Shown here piece after piece: positions 47,678 through 56,232 of a stretch of 64,000 bases of DNA. The DNA lies in assembly GCA_964412195.1 (NCBI GenBank), contig CAYPNP010000011.1:62001-126000 (forward strand), given 5' to 3'. Under the pieces are notes generated by a model. The model was not told where the DNA came from and did no database searches. It saw only the letters and a program-made list of their open reading frames with translations. Source of the DNA: CAYPNP01 sp964412195 (GTDB taxonomy: Bacteria > Acidobacteriota > JAAYUB01). The first letter of the stretch is position 1; every line of letters begins with the position of its first letter. Made by a program: the position numbers and the translations under genes.

Positions 47678-48262
47678 ATGTGCCTGGTACCGAAACAAGC
47701 TCCCGATTTCACCGCCAAAGCCGTCCTGGCCGACAACAGCATCGGCGAACTGACCCTGTCCGACTACAAGGGTAAGCACGTCCTGCTCTTCTTCTACCCC
47801 CTGGACTTCACCTTCGTCTGCCCCTCCGAGCTGATCGCCTTCGACAAGAAACTGGACGACTTCAAGGCCCGGAATTGCGAGGTGGTCGGCGTGTCGGTCG
47901 ACTCCGAGTTCACGCACCTGGCCTGGAAGAACACCCCCCACAACCAGGGCGGCGTCGGCATGCTGCGCTATCCCATGGTGGCCGACATCACCAAGAGCAT
48001 CTCCCGCGCCTACGGCGTCCTGCTGGGCGAGGCGGTGGCCCTGCGCGGCCTGTTCCTGATCGACCGGGACGGCATTGTCCGGCACCAGATCGTCAACGAC
48101 TTGCCGCTGGGGCGCAGCGTCGACGAGGCCCTGCGGATGCTCGACGCGCTGCAGCACTTCGAGGCCCACGGCGAGGTCTGCCCGGCCAACTGGCGGCGCG
48201 GCGAGGCGGCCATGGCCCCGACCGCCGAGGGAGTGGCCCACTACCTGGCCGAACATGCCTGA
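47678..48262 (+). CDS. Typical 2-Cys peroxiredoxin (AhpC/Prx family)
   Basis: A 194-residue thiol peroxidase that reduces H2O2 and organic peroxides. The peroxidatic cysteine is in YPLDFTFVCPSELIAF (about residue 48), and the resolving cysteine is in HGEVCPANW (about 168). Both are at the usual places for the typical two-cysteine class. VVGVSVDSEFTHLAW and GLFLIDRDGIVRHQIVNDL also fit. AAGGAGGATA lies 7 bases before the ATG. It is 45 bases after the perR gene on the same strand and probably in one transcript with it. No AhpF-type reductase gene is in the window. Confidence 0.94.
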   Translation: MCLVPKQAPDFTAKAVLADNSIGELTLSDYKGKHVLLFFYPLDFTFVCPSELIAFDKKLDDFKARNCEVVGVSVDSEFTHLAWKNTPHNQGGVGMLRYPMVADITKSISRAYGVLLGEAVALRGLFLIDRDGIVRHQIVNDLPLGRSVDEALRMLDALQHFEAHGEVCPANWRRGEAAMAPTAEGVAHYLAEHA

Positions 48263-48269
48263 TCTCCCG

Positions 48270-48297
48270 GCCGCCCGGAGCGGTTGCCCCGGGCGGC
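48270..48297 (+). terminator. Possible terminator after the peroxiredoxin gene
   Basis: A 9-base GC stem (GCCGCCCGG and CCGGGCGGC) follows the stop by 7 bases. The T-run is short and interrupted (GGTTTCG), so termination may be weak or Rho-assisted. Confidence 0.5.
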
Positions 48298-48368
48298 GGT
48301 TTCGATTACAATAGGCCCAATCGTTCCGCATTGAAATTTAGCAACATCAAATTCAAAGGAGAATCAAC

Positions 48369-48866
48369 ATGATGAGCGACGCGATGGAAAAAGCCCTGAA
48401 CGACCAGATCAATGCCGAGTACCATTCTTCCTATATCTACCTGGCCATGGCCGCTTACTTCGAAAGCGTCAACATGCGCGGCTTCGCCAACTGGATGACC
48501 GTCCAGGCCCGGGAGGAGATGGCGCACGTGATGAAGTTCTACCACTACGTCTTCGAGCGCGGCGGCCGCGTGGTCCTGAAGGCCATCCCTGCCCCGGGCA
48601 AGGACTGGAAGTCGATCCTGGACGCTTTCCGGGCCGCCTACGCCCACGAACAGTACATCACCGGCCGGATCCACAAGCTGATGGAGCAGGCCGTCAAAGA
48701 AAAGGACTTCGCCACCCAGGGCTTGCTGCAGTGGTTCGTCAACGAGCAGGTGGAGGAGGAAGCCTCCGCCCTCGAGTGGGTCACCAAGCTGGAGATGGTG
48801 GGCGACAGCAAGCCGGGCCTCTACATGATGGACCGCGAGGCCGGCAGCCGGACCTTCAAGGGGTAG
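48369..48866 (+). CDS. ftnA: Ferritin (FtnA type)
   Basis: A 165-residue iron-storage protein. The diiron ferroxidase ligands are visible: Glu in NDQINAEYHSSYIYLAMAAYFES, the EExxH set in QAREEMAHVMKFYHYV, and later QWFVNEQVEEEASALEW. The length and order match bacterial non-heme ferritins, which form 24-mer cages and store Fe(III). GGAG lies 8 bases before the first of two consecutive ATG codons. It is in the block after perR, which suggests control by iron or peroxide; the gap of 106 bases may hold its own promoter. Confidence 0.95.
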   Translation: MMSDAMEKALNDQINAEYHSSYIYLAMAAYFESVNMRGFANWMTVQAREEMAHVMKFYHYVFERGGRVVLKAIPAPGKDWKSILDAFRAAYAHEQYITGRIHKLMEQAVKEKDFATQGLLQWFVNEQVEEEASALEWVTKLEMVGDSKPGLYMMDREAGSRTFKG

Positions 48867-48959
48867 CCCTCATCTGGATCTTGCGGGGATTTCGATTCCG
48901 CCGGCCGGGTGTCCCGAACGGGCCGCCCGGCCGGTCGCACTCATACCTAGGGAGGCTTC

Positions 48960-49469
48960 ATGAACATCGAACAAGCGATCCAGACCGCCATCGCCTACGA
49001 GACCAAGGTGTCCGAGGCTTACGCCCAGGCCGCCGGCCGGGTGCAAGATCCCGCCGGCCGCCGGATCTTCGAGGTGTTGACCGAAGAGGAGAAGGGCCAC
49101 CTGGCGTACCTCAACCACAAGCTGGCGCAACTCCGCCAGACCGGCCACGTCACGCCGGAAGCCCTCGAGACCGCCATTCCCAACCGGCAATCGATCCAGA
49201 CGGCCGAGAAGAGCCTGCAGTCCAAGATGGCCGCCATCGACCCCGACAACGACCTGCAGATGCTGGAGCAGGCGCTGGAGCTCGAGCTCGAGACCAGCAA
49301 CTTCTACAAGCGGATGGTCCGGGAGCTGCCCCCGGAGGGCCAGAAATTCTTCGCCCGCTTCGTCGAGATCGAGGAAGGACACGTCGCCATCGTCCAGGCG
49401 GAGATGGATCACATTGCCAAGTCGGGTTATTGGTTCAATTTCCGCGAAGTGGACCTCGACGGCGCGTGA
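48960..49469 (+). CDS. Rubrerythrin-like diiron protein (ferritin-like fold, no rubredoxin domain)
   Basis: A 169-residue four-helix protein. Diiron-type ligands are seen in TAIAYETKVSEAYAQAA (ExxxxxxY), LTEEEKGHLAYLNHKL (EExxH), ALELELETSNFYKRMV and FVEIEEGHVAIVQAEMDHI (EExxH). The set matches the rubrerythrin/YciF-like ferritin superfamily. The C-terminal rubredoxin domain of classic rubrerythrin is absent. It may reduce peroxide or hold iron. AGGGAGGC precedes the ATG. It is the last gene of the oxidative-stress block and is followed by a large palindromic repeat. Confidence 0.88.
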   Translation: MNIEQAIQTAIAYETKVSEAYAQAAGRVQDPAGRRIFEVLTEEEKGHLAYLNHKLAQLRQTGHVTPEALETAIPNRQSIQTAEKSLQSKMAAIDPDNDLQMLEQALELELETSNFYKRMVRELPPEGQKFFARFVEIEEGHVAIVQAEMDHIAKSGYWFNFREVDLDGA

Positions 49470-49485
49470 GCCGGGGGAATCCTTA

Positions 49486-49650
49486 CCACGAATGGACACG
49501 GATCAAGCCGGGAATTCAACGCAGATTTACGCTGATTGCTTATGATTGATTATGACAAATCATTGATTGGATTGATCATATGCAATCATAATGGATCTGC
49601 GTCAATCAGCGTTGAATTCTGATTGATCCGTGTTCATCCGTGTTTAATTT
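49486..49650. repeat. Palindromic element, copy 2, inside ACGAATGGACACGGATCAA arms
   Basis: The outer arms ACCACGAATGGACACGGATCAA (49488-49508) and TTGATCCGTGTTCATCCGTGTT (49622-49643) enclose a copy of the AATTCAACGC element (49513-49618) that is also present at 15471-15574. The result is a palindrome within a palindrome between convergent genes. Confidence 0.85.
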
Positions 49651-49651
49651 C

Positions 49652-50500
49652 TTAGGAGAGTTGCTCCAGCTGCCGGAGGAATTCTTCTTTCTCCGCTTGG
49701 CCGGCGTCAGACAGGCCGACCGGCTCCTGCGCCTCCTTGCGCCCCTTGTCGGCGGTGCGGTACTCCGCCCAGCTCCGGCAGCGGTTCGGCGAGTCGAACA
49801 GGAACACCACCCCCACCGGCGTCTTGAGCCGAAAGAGGCTGCAGCGGGCCAACCACAGGGCCAGGGGGCAGACGTCCATGACGAACGGGATCACCTCCCC
49901 CGTGCGGGCCTGGTGTTCCAACATCTCCTCCCAGAAGTCGGCCATCTGCCGCTCGCTGAGCATGATCTTGACCCGGATGTCAATGGCGCCGCCCGATCCT
50001 TCCCAGCGGCGCACCGCCTGGCCGACCCGGCAGTTCTCCACCGCGCCGCAGGATCGACCGCCGGACTCCGCGGCCAGGACGCAGCCGGCGTTGAACCGCC
50101 GCTGCCCCGCCGGCTCGTGGTAGGGCGAAGCCGGCTCCGGCGCGCAGGCGCAGCGGAGCGGCTTCTCGCAGTAGGCCTGGAAAATCCAGAGCTGCGGCCG
50201 GTCCGGGCGCCGGCCGGCCTGCCAGTCGTCCCGCCGGCGCCGGAGGAGTTCGAGCAGGGCCGCCCGCGATGGGACGCCCAGGCAAGTCCCCCGGAACCGG
50301 TCCCCCCGGCGCACCGCCAGGAACCGGAGGTTCCGCAACGTCAACAAGGGGTGGCGCAAAAACGGCCGGAGCAGCCGCAGGGTCACCGGCAGCCGGGCCA
50401 GGGCGTAGACCGGCAGGTAGAGCCACTGGCCCACCGCAGGTTCGCTTTTTGCGCGCCCGTGAAACATCCACCCCTCCGGGACATCAAATACGGTGACCAT
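49652..50500 (-). CDS. Cysteine-rich hypothetical protein, 282 residues
   Basis: I do not recognise this protein. It is soluble, with a basic N-terminal third. Cysteines cluster in three places: FQAYCEKPLRCACAPE, FNAGCVLAAESGGRSCGAVENCR and DVCPLALWLARCS. Spacing like CEKPLRCAC and CGAVENC could hold a metal or Fe-S site, but no known motif fits. SDAGQAEKEEFLRQLEQLS forms a helical C-terminus. The ATG at 50500 lacks a strong Shine-Dalgarno site, and other starts are possible. The stop codon is followed by the large palindromic element. It diverges from the CsgG-like gene. Confidence 0.65.
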   Translation of the reverse strand: MVTVFDVPEGWMFHGRAKSEPAVGQWLYLPVYALARLPVTLRLLRPFLRHPLLTLRNLRFLAVRRGDRFRGTCLGVPSRAALLELLRRRRDDWQAGRRPDRPQLWIFQAYCEKPLRCACAPEPASPYHEPAGQRRFNAGCVLAAESGGRSCGAVENCRVGQAVRRWEGSGGAIDIRVKIMLSERQMADFWEEMLEHQARTGEVIPFVMDVCPLALWLARCSLFRLKTPVGVVFLFDSPNRCRSWAEYRTADKGRKEAQEPVGLSDAGQAEKEEFLRQLEQLS

Positions 50501-50627
50501 TGTCGCAAGGCCCCCGAAAGCACGCAACAATTTTCCCCTCGGGCCGATAAATGGTCTGGAAGCGCCGGCCGCTTTTATGTAGAATGGTTTGGCACTTATC
50601 ATTACCCACAATTTCGGAGGAAGTTCC

Positions 50628-51608
50628 ATGAAAAAATTGTTTGTCGCCTCGGTCCTGCTGGCACTGGCCGCGATGCTGGCCGCGCCGCTGGCCGCCCAGG
50701 GCAAGCCGGTGATGGCGGTGAAGACCTTTGAGAACCCGCCGAACTATTACAACTCCACCGTCGGCAACGGATTGACCGACATGTTCATCACCGAGCTGCA
50801 GAAGACCGGCAAGTACAAGCTGATCGAGCGCGCCCAGGTCCAACAGCTGACCGACGAGGTCGACTTCGGCAAGTCCGGCTATGTTGACCAGCAATCCGCG
50901 GTCAAGAAGGGCCACATCATGGGCGTCGAGTATTACTTCCTGGCCAAGGTCACCAACTTCGGCGCCAAGGAGCAGAAAACAGGCGGCAGCGGCTGGGGCG
51001 GCGGCGTCTTCGGCGGCCTCGGCGTCAAAAAGGACGAGGCCTATGTCCGGATCGACTTCCGGATCATCGATGCCACCAGCGCCGAGACCGTGTACGCCGA
51101 CTACGGCGAGGGCACGTACAAGAAGTCCGGCGTGAGCTTCGGCGGCGGCGCCTGGGGCCACGGGGGCGGCAGCCTGGACGTCTCCTCCAGCGAGTTCCTC
51201 GACAGCATGGTCGGCCGCGCCACCACCATGGCGCTCAACAACGTCATCGACAAGATGGACCACGGCTTCCTGGCCACCCACACCTCCCGCTCGGCCGAGC
51301 TGAAGCAGGAGGAGGCGGCCGCCCAGAACGAGGCGCTGGCAGCCCTGCGCAAGGTGCCCGGCAAGATCCTGGCCTTCGTGTCCAACGATATGATCATCAT
51401 CAGCTTGGGCGCCAGCAACGGCATCCAGGTCGGCGACCGCATGACCGTCTTCAAGTCCGAGGATATCAAGAACTCCAAGGGCGAGGTTGTCTACTCCGAG
51501 GAGAAGGAAGTCGGCTCGCTCGAGGTGTTCGACGTGCAGCCGGACCGCTCCAAGGCCAAGCTGGTCACCGGCGTCGCCAAGGAAGGCATGACCATCAAGG
51601 TGCAGTAA
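50628..51608 (+). CDS. CsgG-family exported protein
   Basis: A 326-residue protein with a signal peptide (residues 1 to about 24, ending LAAQG). The central 200 residues follow the CsgG/curli-assembly pattern: VMAVKTFENPPNYYNS, NGLTDMFITELQKTGKYKLIERAQVQQL, GVEYYFLAKVTNFG, and VRIDFRIIDATSAETVYADYGEG. No lipobox cysteine is present, unlike true CsgG. The C-terminal 100 residues form an extra beta domain (ILAFVSNDMIIISLGASNGIQVGDR) like the tail of FlgT-type proteins. It may help export or envelope assembly. GGAGG lies 7 bases before the ATG, and a strong terminator follows. Confidence 0.85.
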   Translation: MKKLFVASVLLALAAMLAAPLAAQGKPVMAVKTFENPPNYYNSTVGNGLTDMFITELQKTGKYKLIERAQVQQLTDEVDFGKSGYVDQQSAVKKGHIMGVEYYFLAKVTNFGAKEQKTGGSGWGGGVFGGLGVKKDEAYVRIDFRIIDATSAETVYADYGEGTYKKSGVSFGGGAWGHGGGSLDVSSSEFLDSMVGRATTMALNNVIDKMDHGFLATHTSRSAELKQEEAAAQNEALAALRKVPGKILAFVSNDMIIISLGASNGIQVGDRMTVFKSEDIKNSKGEVVYSEEKEVGSLEVFDVQPDRSKAKLVTGVAKEGMTIKVQ

Positions 51609-51640
51609 ACCTATCGTTTCAAACCAGATACCGAAAAAGA

Positions 51641-51672
51641 AGCCGGCGGCTCGCGGAGCCGCCGGCTTTTTT
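51641..51672 (+). terminator. Strong intrinsic terminator after the CsgG-like gene
   Basis: A perfect 12-base GC-rich stem (AGCCGGCGGCTC and GAGCCGCCGGCT), loop GCG, then six T residues. It starts 32 bases after the stop codon. Confidence 0.95.
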
Positions 51673-51727
51673 AATCCTATGGTTGTCGCCTCGTTCGACA
51701 CACGGGGGGGACTGTCCCAATCGATGA

Positions 51728-52828
51728 TTATTGTTTCTTTGGCTCCTGCTTGCCCGCCGGAGTCGGCTGGGCGGGGGGTTCCGCCGGTTTGTGCGCCGGG
51801 GCCGGGGCGGCGGGGACCACCGTGCGGCGCGGCAGCTGCAGGCCCTCGAAGGGGATGGTGAAGGGTCCCACCAGCTTCTTGTCCGGGTAGAACAGAATCG
51901 AGGTGGAGAGCGAGTCGCCGTACAACTGGATGCTCGCGGCCGCCGCAGGGTCCTGGACGTCCAGCACCGCTTGCGCCACGGACACGAGGCCGGTGGGCGT
52001 GCGCGAGTTGGTGTGCACGGCGGAGAACCGCACCAGCCCCTCGGCGTTGGCCTTCTCCAGGTTGGTGAAGATGGGCTTCTTGGCGAACTCGGCGGTCTGC
52101 CCGGGGTTCATGTCGACGAGCTTGACCCTGGTCGGGTCGTACTTGACACCCAGGGTATAGGCGCCCAGGACGGCCGGGATTCTCTCCGTGTCCCGGATGA
52201 CGAACGTAACGCCGGTCAGGTCCACGAAGATGTCGTACTTGTAGACCGTGCCCTCCTGCGGCTCGACTTTCTTCAGGACCAGCTTGGCCTTGCCCTCCAG
52301 GCGGGAGGGCAGCTGGTTCTCCTTCAGGTACTGCTGGAAGCTCGTGGGCTTCTTCTCGCCGCCGGCCTGCGGTGCGGTCGATCCAGCCGGGGGCGATCCG
52401 GCCGGGGTTGTCCCAGTCGGAGGCGCTCCAGTGGGCGGATTGGCCGGAGGCGGCTGAGCGGGGCTTTGGCCGAAGGGTGGCGCGCCTGGCGGCGGGGCGG
52501 CCGGGACCGGCGCCGCGGGGGACGTCCCCGTCGCGGGAGGCGCGGCCGGGGCTGCCGGTGCGGCCTGGGTGGGGGCGGCTTTCTCTTCCTCGGCCGCCGG
52601 GGCGGCGGCGGGCTTGGCCTCTGCGGCCGCGGCTTTGTCCGCCGGCTTGGCAGGCTTGGACTTCTTCTTCTTGTCCTTCTTCGCCGGTTCCTGCTTCTCC
52701 TGGACGGGCTGTCCCTGCCCGACCGCAGGGGTGGAGGCCTTCGTCTCCTCAGCAAGGCAGGCCGTCCAGAACAGCCCCGCGCAGGCGGCTGACAGCAGGA
52801 TCGCACGGATTCGATGCAAAGTGGTCAT
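51728..52828 (-). CDS. Exported protein with Pro/Ala-rich linker and cohesin-like domain
   Basis: A 366-residue protein. After a signal peptide (residues 1-26, ending CLAEE) comes a Lys/Ala/Pro-rich, probably disordered stretch of about 130 residues. A beta-sandwich-like domain follows at about 175-320: YKYDIFVDLTGVTF, LGAYTLGVKYDPTRVKLVDM, and LVRFSAVHTNSRTPTGLVSVAQAVLDVQ. The pattern VxYDPxxVxLxxV and the later strands recall cohesin domains. The tail is again Pro-rich. Its ATG overlaps the transketolase stop (ATGA), an odd pairing of an exported and a cytosolic protein. A dockerin lies at 35419-36837 in the same window. Confidence 0.75.
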   Translation of the reverse strand: MTTLHRIRAILLSAACAGLFWTACLAEETKASTPAVGQGQPVQEKQEPAKKDKKKKSKPAKPADKAAAAEAKPAAAPAAEEEKAAPTQAAPAAPAAPPATGTSPAAPVPAAPPPGAPPFGQSPAQPPPANPPTGAPPTGTTPAGSPPAGSTAPQAGGEKKPTSFQQYLKENQLPSRLEGKAKLVLKKVEPQEGTVYKYDIFVDLTGVTFVIRDTERIPAVLGAYTLGVKYDPTRVKLVDMNPGQTAEFAKKPIFTNLEKANAEGLVRFSAVHTNSRTPTGLVSVAQAVLDVQDPAAAASIQLYGDSLSTSILFYPDKKLVGPFTIPFEGLQLPRRTVVPAAPAPAHKPAEPPAQPTPAGKQEPKKQ

Positions 52829-54840
52829 GCGTTGTTCCTCCCGGAATGGGCCTCGGGGGACACCTCCGCCATCGGCAGGGGGTCCAGGGGCCGGGTGGAT
52901 TCCACCAGGCGGTGGATGGCCGCCTTCAGGCCGGCTACGTCCAGGCCCTGCGAGCGGTACACCTCCTCGGTCGGGCCGGAGGTGGCGTAGTCCCGCGCCC
53001 CCAGCCGGGCGAACCGGACGGCGAAGCCCTCGTCCGCCAGCCGGCGGGCCAGGATCGCCCCGAGGCCGGTGCCCCGGTGGTGGTCCTCGTAGGTCACCAG
53101 CACGCCCGCCGCCCGGATGGCCGTCAGGGCCGCCGGATCCATCTCTTTCGGGCAGGCGAAGTGGACCACGCCCACCGACAGGCCCTGCGCGGCCAGCTCG
53201 TCCGCGGCCTGCACCGCCCGGCCGGCCAGCGTGCCCATGGTGGCGATCACGGCGTCCTGGCCGGTGCGCAGGATGTCGGCCCGGCCGTAAACGAATTCAT
53301 AATTCTCGTCGAAGAAGGGGCTCCCGTCCGGGTGCCGGATCACCGGCAGCTTGGACCGGCCCATGCCGATGAAGCAGTTGCCGGCTTGCGCCGCCGCCCA
53401 GCGCACGGCCCGGTCGGTCTGGTTAGGGTCGGCCGGCAGGATGACCCGGAAATGGTGAAGGTTCTGGAGCAAGCCCAGGTAGTCGATGCACTGGTGGGTT
53501 TTTCCGTCCTCACCCACATCCAGCCCCAGGTGGGTGCAGACCACTTTCAGGTTGGCCTCGTTGATGTCGTTGATGCGCTGCTGGTTGTAGACCTCGTCGA
53601 CGCCGAAGACGCCGAAGTCGGCCCAGAACACCTGCACCCCCTGCACGGAGAGGGCGCCGGCCGCCACGGCGGCGTGGTGCTCCATGATGCCGCACTGGAA
53701 GAAGCGGTCGGGGTGCGCCTTGGCGAAGCCGGAGGTCTTCACGCTGCCGGCGAGGTCGCAGTCGAACACCGCGATCGGGGTGGCCGCCGGGTCGCCGGCG
53801 TTGGCTGCGGCGACGTCCTCCAGCGCCTTGCCCCAGGCGCTGCGGTTGTCGGTGGGCTTGTCCGGCGGGTAGATCCGCGGCGAGCCGGGATTCAGCCGCA
53901 CCTCCGGCCGGTCGACCTCGTAGCCCCTCAGGTGGGCGGTGCCCCGCCGGCGCAGTTCCTTGTACCGGTCCAGCTCCAGCGGCAGACCCAGCTCGGCCAG
54001 GGCCTTGCCCAGCAGCGCCTCGTCCAGCGCCTGGCCGTGCCATTTCTCGTCGTTTTCCATGAAGGCGACGCCCTTGCCCATGACCGTGCGGGCCAGGATC
54101 GCCACGCAGCGCTCCCGGTCGAGGATTGCTTCCCGGAACGCGCCATAGATCTGGTCGAGGTCGTGGCCGTCGATCTCCAGCACCCGCCAACCGTCGGAAA
54201 GGAAGTTCTCCTTCAGGTTCTGAGGCATCACCACAGAGGTCTTGCCGCTGATCTGTAGGCCGTTCCAGTCGACGACGCAGGTGAGATGGGTCAATCCGTA
54301 CTTGACGGCGAACCGGCGGGCCTCGCCGATCTGGCCCTTCTGCTGCTCTCCGTCGCCCATCAGGACGTAGGCGCGGCTGTCCAGCCCCAGGAGGCGGGAC
54401 GCCAGGGCCATGCCGCAGCCGGCGGACAGCCCCTGCCCCAGGTTGCCCGAGCTCCACTCCACGCCGGGGACGTTGCGCTCCACGTGCCCCTCGAAGGGCC
54501 CGCCGGCCTGGCGGAAGTGGGCGACGGCGTCCTCCACCGGGAAGAAGCCGAGGTGGCCCAGCGCCGCGTAGACGCCCGGCGAGGTGTGGCCGTGGCTGAC
54601 CACGATGCGGTCGCGGGCCGGATCGCGGGGATTCCGCGGATCGACGTTCGCCAGCGACCAGAGAGTGAGGTACAAATCGATGGAGGACATGGAGCCGCCG
54701 GGGTGGCCGCAGCCGGCCAGGGTGGTCATATGGAGGATGTGGCCGCGGGCCTGCCGGGCCGTCTCCCGGATCCACTCCGCCGTCTCCGGGGCCAGCCGCT
54801 CCGCTCGAAATCCCCGGCATCCGTCCGCGATCTTCGTCAT
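52825..54840 (-). CDS. tkt: Transketolase
   Basis: A 671-residue ThDP enzyme that moves two-carbon units in the pentose phosphate pathway. The N-terminal half has GCGHPGGSMSSIDLYL, the ThDP motif GDGEQQKGQIGEA..CVVDWN (about 165-195) and a catalytic His in SHGHTSPGVY. The pyrimidine domain follows (HHAAVAAGALSVQGVQVFW) and a C-terminal transketolase domain (AVIATMGTLAGRAVQAADELA). Length is about that of a full one-chain transketolase. AGGGGAG lies 7 bases before the ATG. It is upstream of, and coupled by a 4-base overlap to, the cohesin-like gene. Confidence 0.94.
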   Translation of the reverse strand: MTKIADGCRGFRAERLAPETAEWIRETARQARGHILHMTTLAGCGHPGGSMSSIDLYLTLWSLANVDPRNPRDPARDRIVVSHGHTSPGVYAALGHLGFFPVEDAVAHFRQAGGPFEGHVERNVPGVEWSSGNLGQGLSAGCGMALASRLLGLDSRAYVLMGDGEQQKGQIGEARRFAVKYGLTHLTCVVDWNGLQISGKTSVVMPQNLKENFLSDGWRVLEIDGHDLDQIYGAFREAILDRERCVAILARTVMGKGVAFMENDEKWHGQALDEALLGKALAELGLPLELDRYKELRRRGTAHLRGYEVDRPEVRLNPGSPRIYPPDKPTDNRSAWGKALEDVAAANAGDPAATPIAVFDCDLAGSVKTSGFAKAHPDRFFQCGIMEHHAAVAAGALSVQGVQVFWADFGVFGVDEVYNQQRINDINEANLKVVCTHLGLDVGEDGKTHQCIDYLGLLQNLHHFRVILPADPNQTDRAVRWAAAQAGNCFIGMGRSKLPVIRHPDGSPFFDENYEFVYGRADILRTGQDAVIATMGTLAGRAVQAADELAAQGLSVGVVHFACPKEMDPAALTAIRAAGVLVTYEDHHRGTGLGAILARRLADEGFAVRFARLGARDYATSGPTEEVYRSQGLDVAGLKAAIHRLVESTRPLDPLPMAEVSPEAHSGRNNA

Positions 54841-54934
54841 GGAGCGCTCCCCTCGTCAGGTTAGTGCGCCAGTATACCGCCTTCGCCGGGAAACATCAAT
54901 CCTGGGAGATACCACGATGTCAAGCTCTGTTACC

Positions 54935-55125
54935 TATCGGTATCGGCGTCGGTATCGGGATCGGTATCGATTCTGAGCTCGTCTTCCCAGCTCGATGCCG
55001 ATACCGATGCCGATACCGACCCCGAGGGAGAGGCTGGGACCACTGGATCTTGCGGCTCGACTTCGATGTGCAGCGTTCAGCATTCAGGGTTCGATGTCCA
55101 ACGTTCCGCGTTCGGACTGCCAAAC
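54935..55125. repeat. Inverted pair of GGTATCGGCGTCGG arrays plus GTTCAGC-type units
   Basis: A CTATCGGTATCGGCGTCGG array (54937-54976) and its inverted partner ATGCCGATACCGATGCC (about 54992-55025) flank a short core. Then GCAGCGTTCAGCATTCAGGGTTC-type units run to 55125. The gap of 356 bases between transketolase and the reductase gene holds no gene that I can see. Confidence 0.8.
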
Positions 55126-55196
55126 TGACAGGAAAATGGCGCCCTCCGGAATCGCGACCCGGCCATCCGGCTTCTAATGACGGATAAGGAGCCATG

Positions 55197-56192
55197 ATGC
55201 AAATAAGAACGTTGGGAAAAAGCGGTCTGGAGGTTTCGGCCCTCGGGCTCGGTTGCATGGGGCTGAGCCACGGCTACGGCGTCCCCACGGACAAACAGGA
55301 GGCGATCGCGCTGATCCGGGCGGCCGTCGAGCGCGGCGTCACCCTGTTCGACACCGCCGAAATCTACGGCCCGTTCACGAACGAGGACCTGGTGGGGGAG
55401 GCGCTCGCCCCCTTTCGCGGCCGGGTGGCGATCGCCACCAAGTTCGGATTCCAGCCCGATCCCCACGGCGGGCCGCAGTGGGTGGGCCTGGACAGCCGGC
55501 CGGAGCACATCCGGGAGGTCGCCGAGGCTTCGCTCCGGCGGCTCCGGGTCGACGCCATCGACCTGTTCTACCAGCACCGGGTGGACCCAGCCGTGCCGAT
55601 CGAGGACGTGGCGGGCGCGGTGAGGGACCTGATCCGGGCAGGCAAGGTCCGGCACTTCGGCCTCTCCGAGGCCGGCGTCCCGACGATCCGCCGCGCCCAC
55701 GCCGTCCAGCCGGTAACCGCCCTCCAGAGCGAGTACTCGCTGTGGTGGCGGCGGCCGGAAGAGGGCGTGCTGCCGGCGCTGGAGGAGCTCGGGATCGGCT
55801 TCGTCCCCTACAGCCCCCTGGGCCGGGGCTTCCTTACCGGCAAGATGGACGAGCACACGGCGTTCGGCCCGTCCGATTTCCGCCGCAACCTCCCGCGCTT
55901 CTCGCCGGAAGCCCGGAAGGCGAACCAGACCCTGGTGGATCGGATCGCCGGGATCGCGCGGCGGAAGCAGGCGACCCCGGCCCAGATCGCCCTCACCTGG
56001 CTGCTGTCTCGGAAGCCTTGGATCGTCCCCATCCCGGGCACGACGAAATTGCACCGCCTGGAGGAAAACCTCGGCGCCGCCGCCATCGAGTTGACGCCCG
56101 ACGACCTCCGCGAAATCACCGAAGCCCTCGACCGCATTCCCGTCCACGGGGCCCGGTATCCCGAAAGCATGGAGCAACTGACCGGCCGTTGA
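55197..56192 (+). CDS. Aldo/keto reductase
   Basis: A 331-residue NADPH-dependent TIM-barrel reductase. The catalytic tetrad is visible: Asp and Tyr in LFDTAEIYGPF, Lys in IATKFGF, and His in LFYQHRVDP. The coenzyme-binding end is in VPIPGTTKLHRLEENLGA. LGLGCMGLSHGYG and PLGRGFLTGKMDE are typical of the AKR13/YakC-like group. The substrate is unknown. AAGGAG lies 5 bases before the ATG at 55197; the preceding ATG is only 2 bases from it. The alcohol dehydrogenase gene follows after 40 bases on the same strand. Confidence 0.93.
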   Translation: MQIRTLGKSGLEVSALGLGCMGLSHGYGVPTDKQEAIALIRAAVERGVTLFDTAEIYGPFTNEDLVGEALAPFRGRVAIATKFGFQPDPHGGPQWVGLDSRPEHIREVAEASLRRLRVDAIDLFYQHRVDPAVPIEDVAGAVRDLIRAGKVRHFGLSEAGVPTIRRAHAVQPVTALQSEYSLWWRRPEEGVLPALEELGIGFVPYSPLGRGFLTGKMDEHTAFGPSDFRRNLPRFSPEARKANQTLVDRIAGIARRKQATPAQIALTWLLSRKPWIVPIPGTTKLHRLEENLGAAAIELTPDDLREITEALDRIPVHGARYPESMEQLTGR

Positions 56193-56232
56193 TCCGGCAC
56201 CCGAACGAAACCACACTCTGGAGGATATATCC

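Noticed and set aside
52372..54258. 628-codon plus-strand open frame over transketolase
   Set aside because: Transketolase on the minus strand has all ThDP motifs. The plus frame shows no domain and Arg/Gly/Ala-rich shadow composition.
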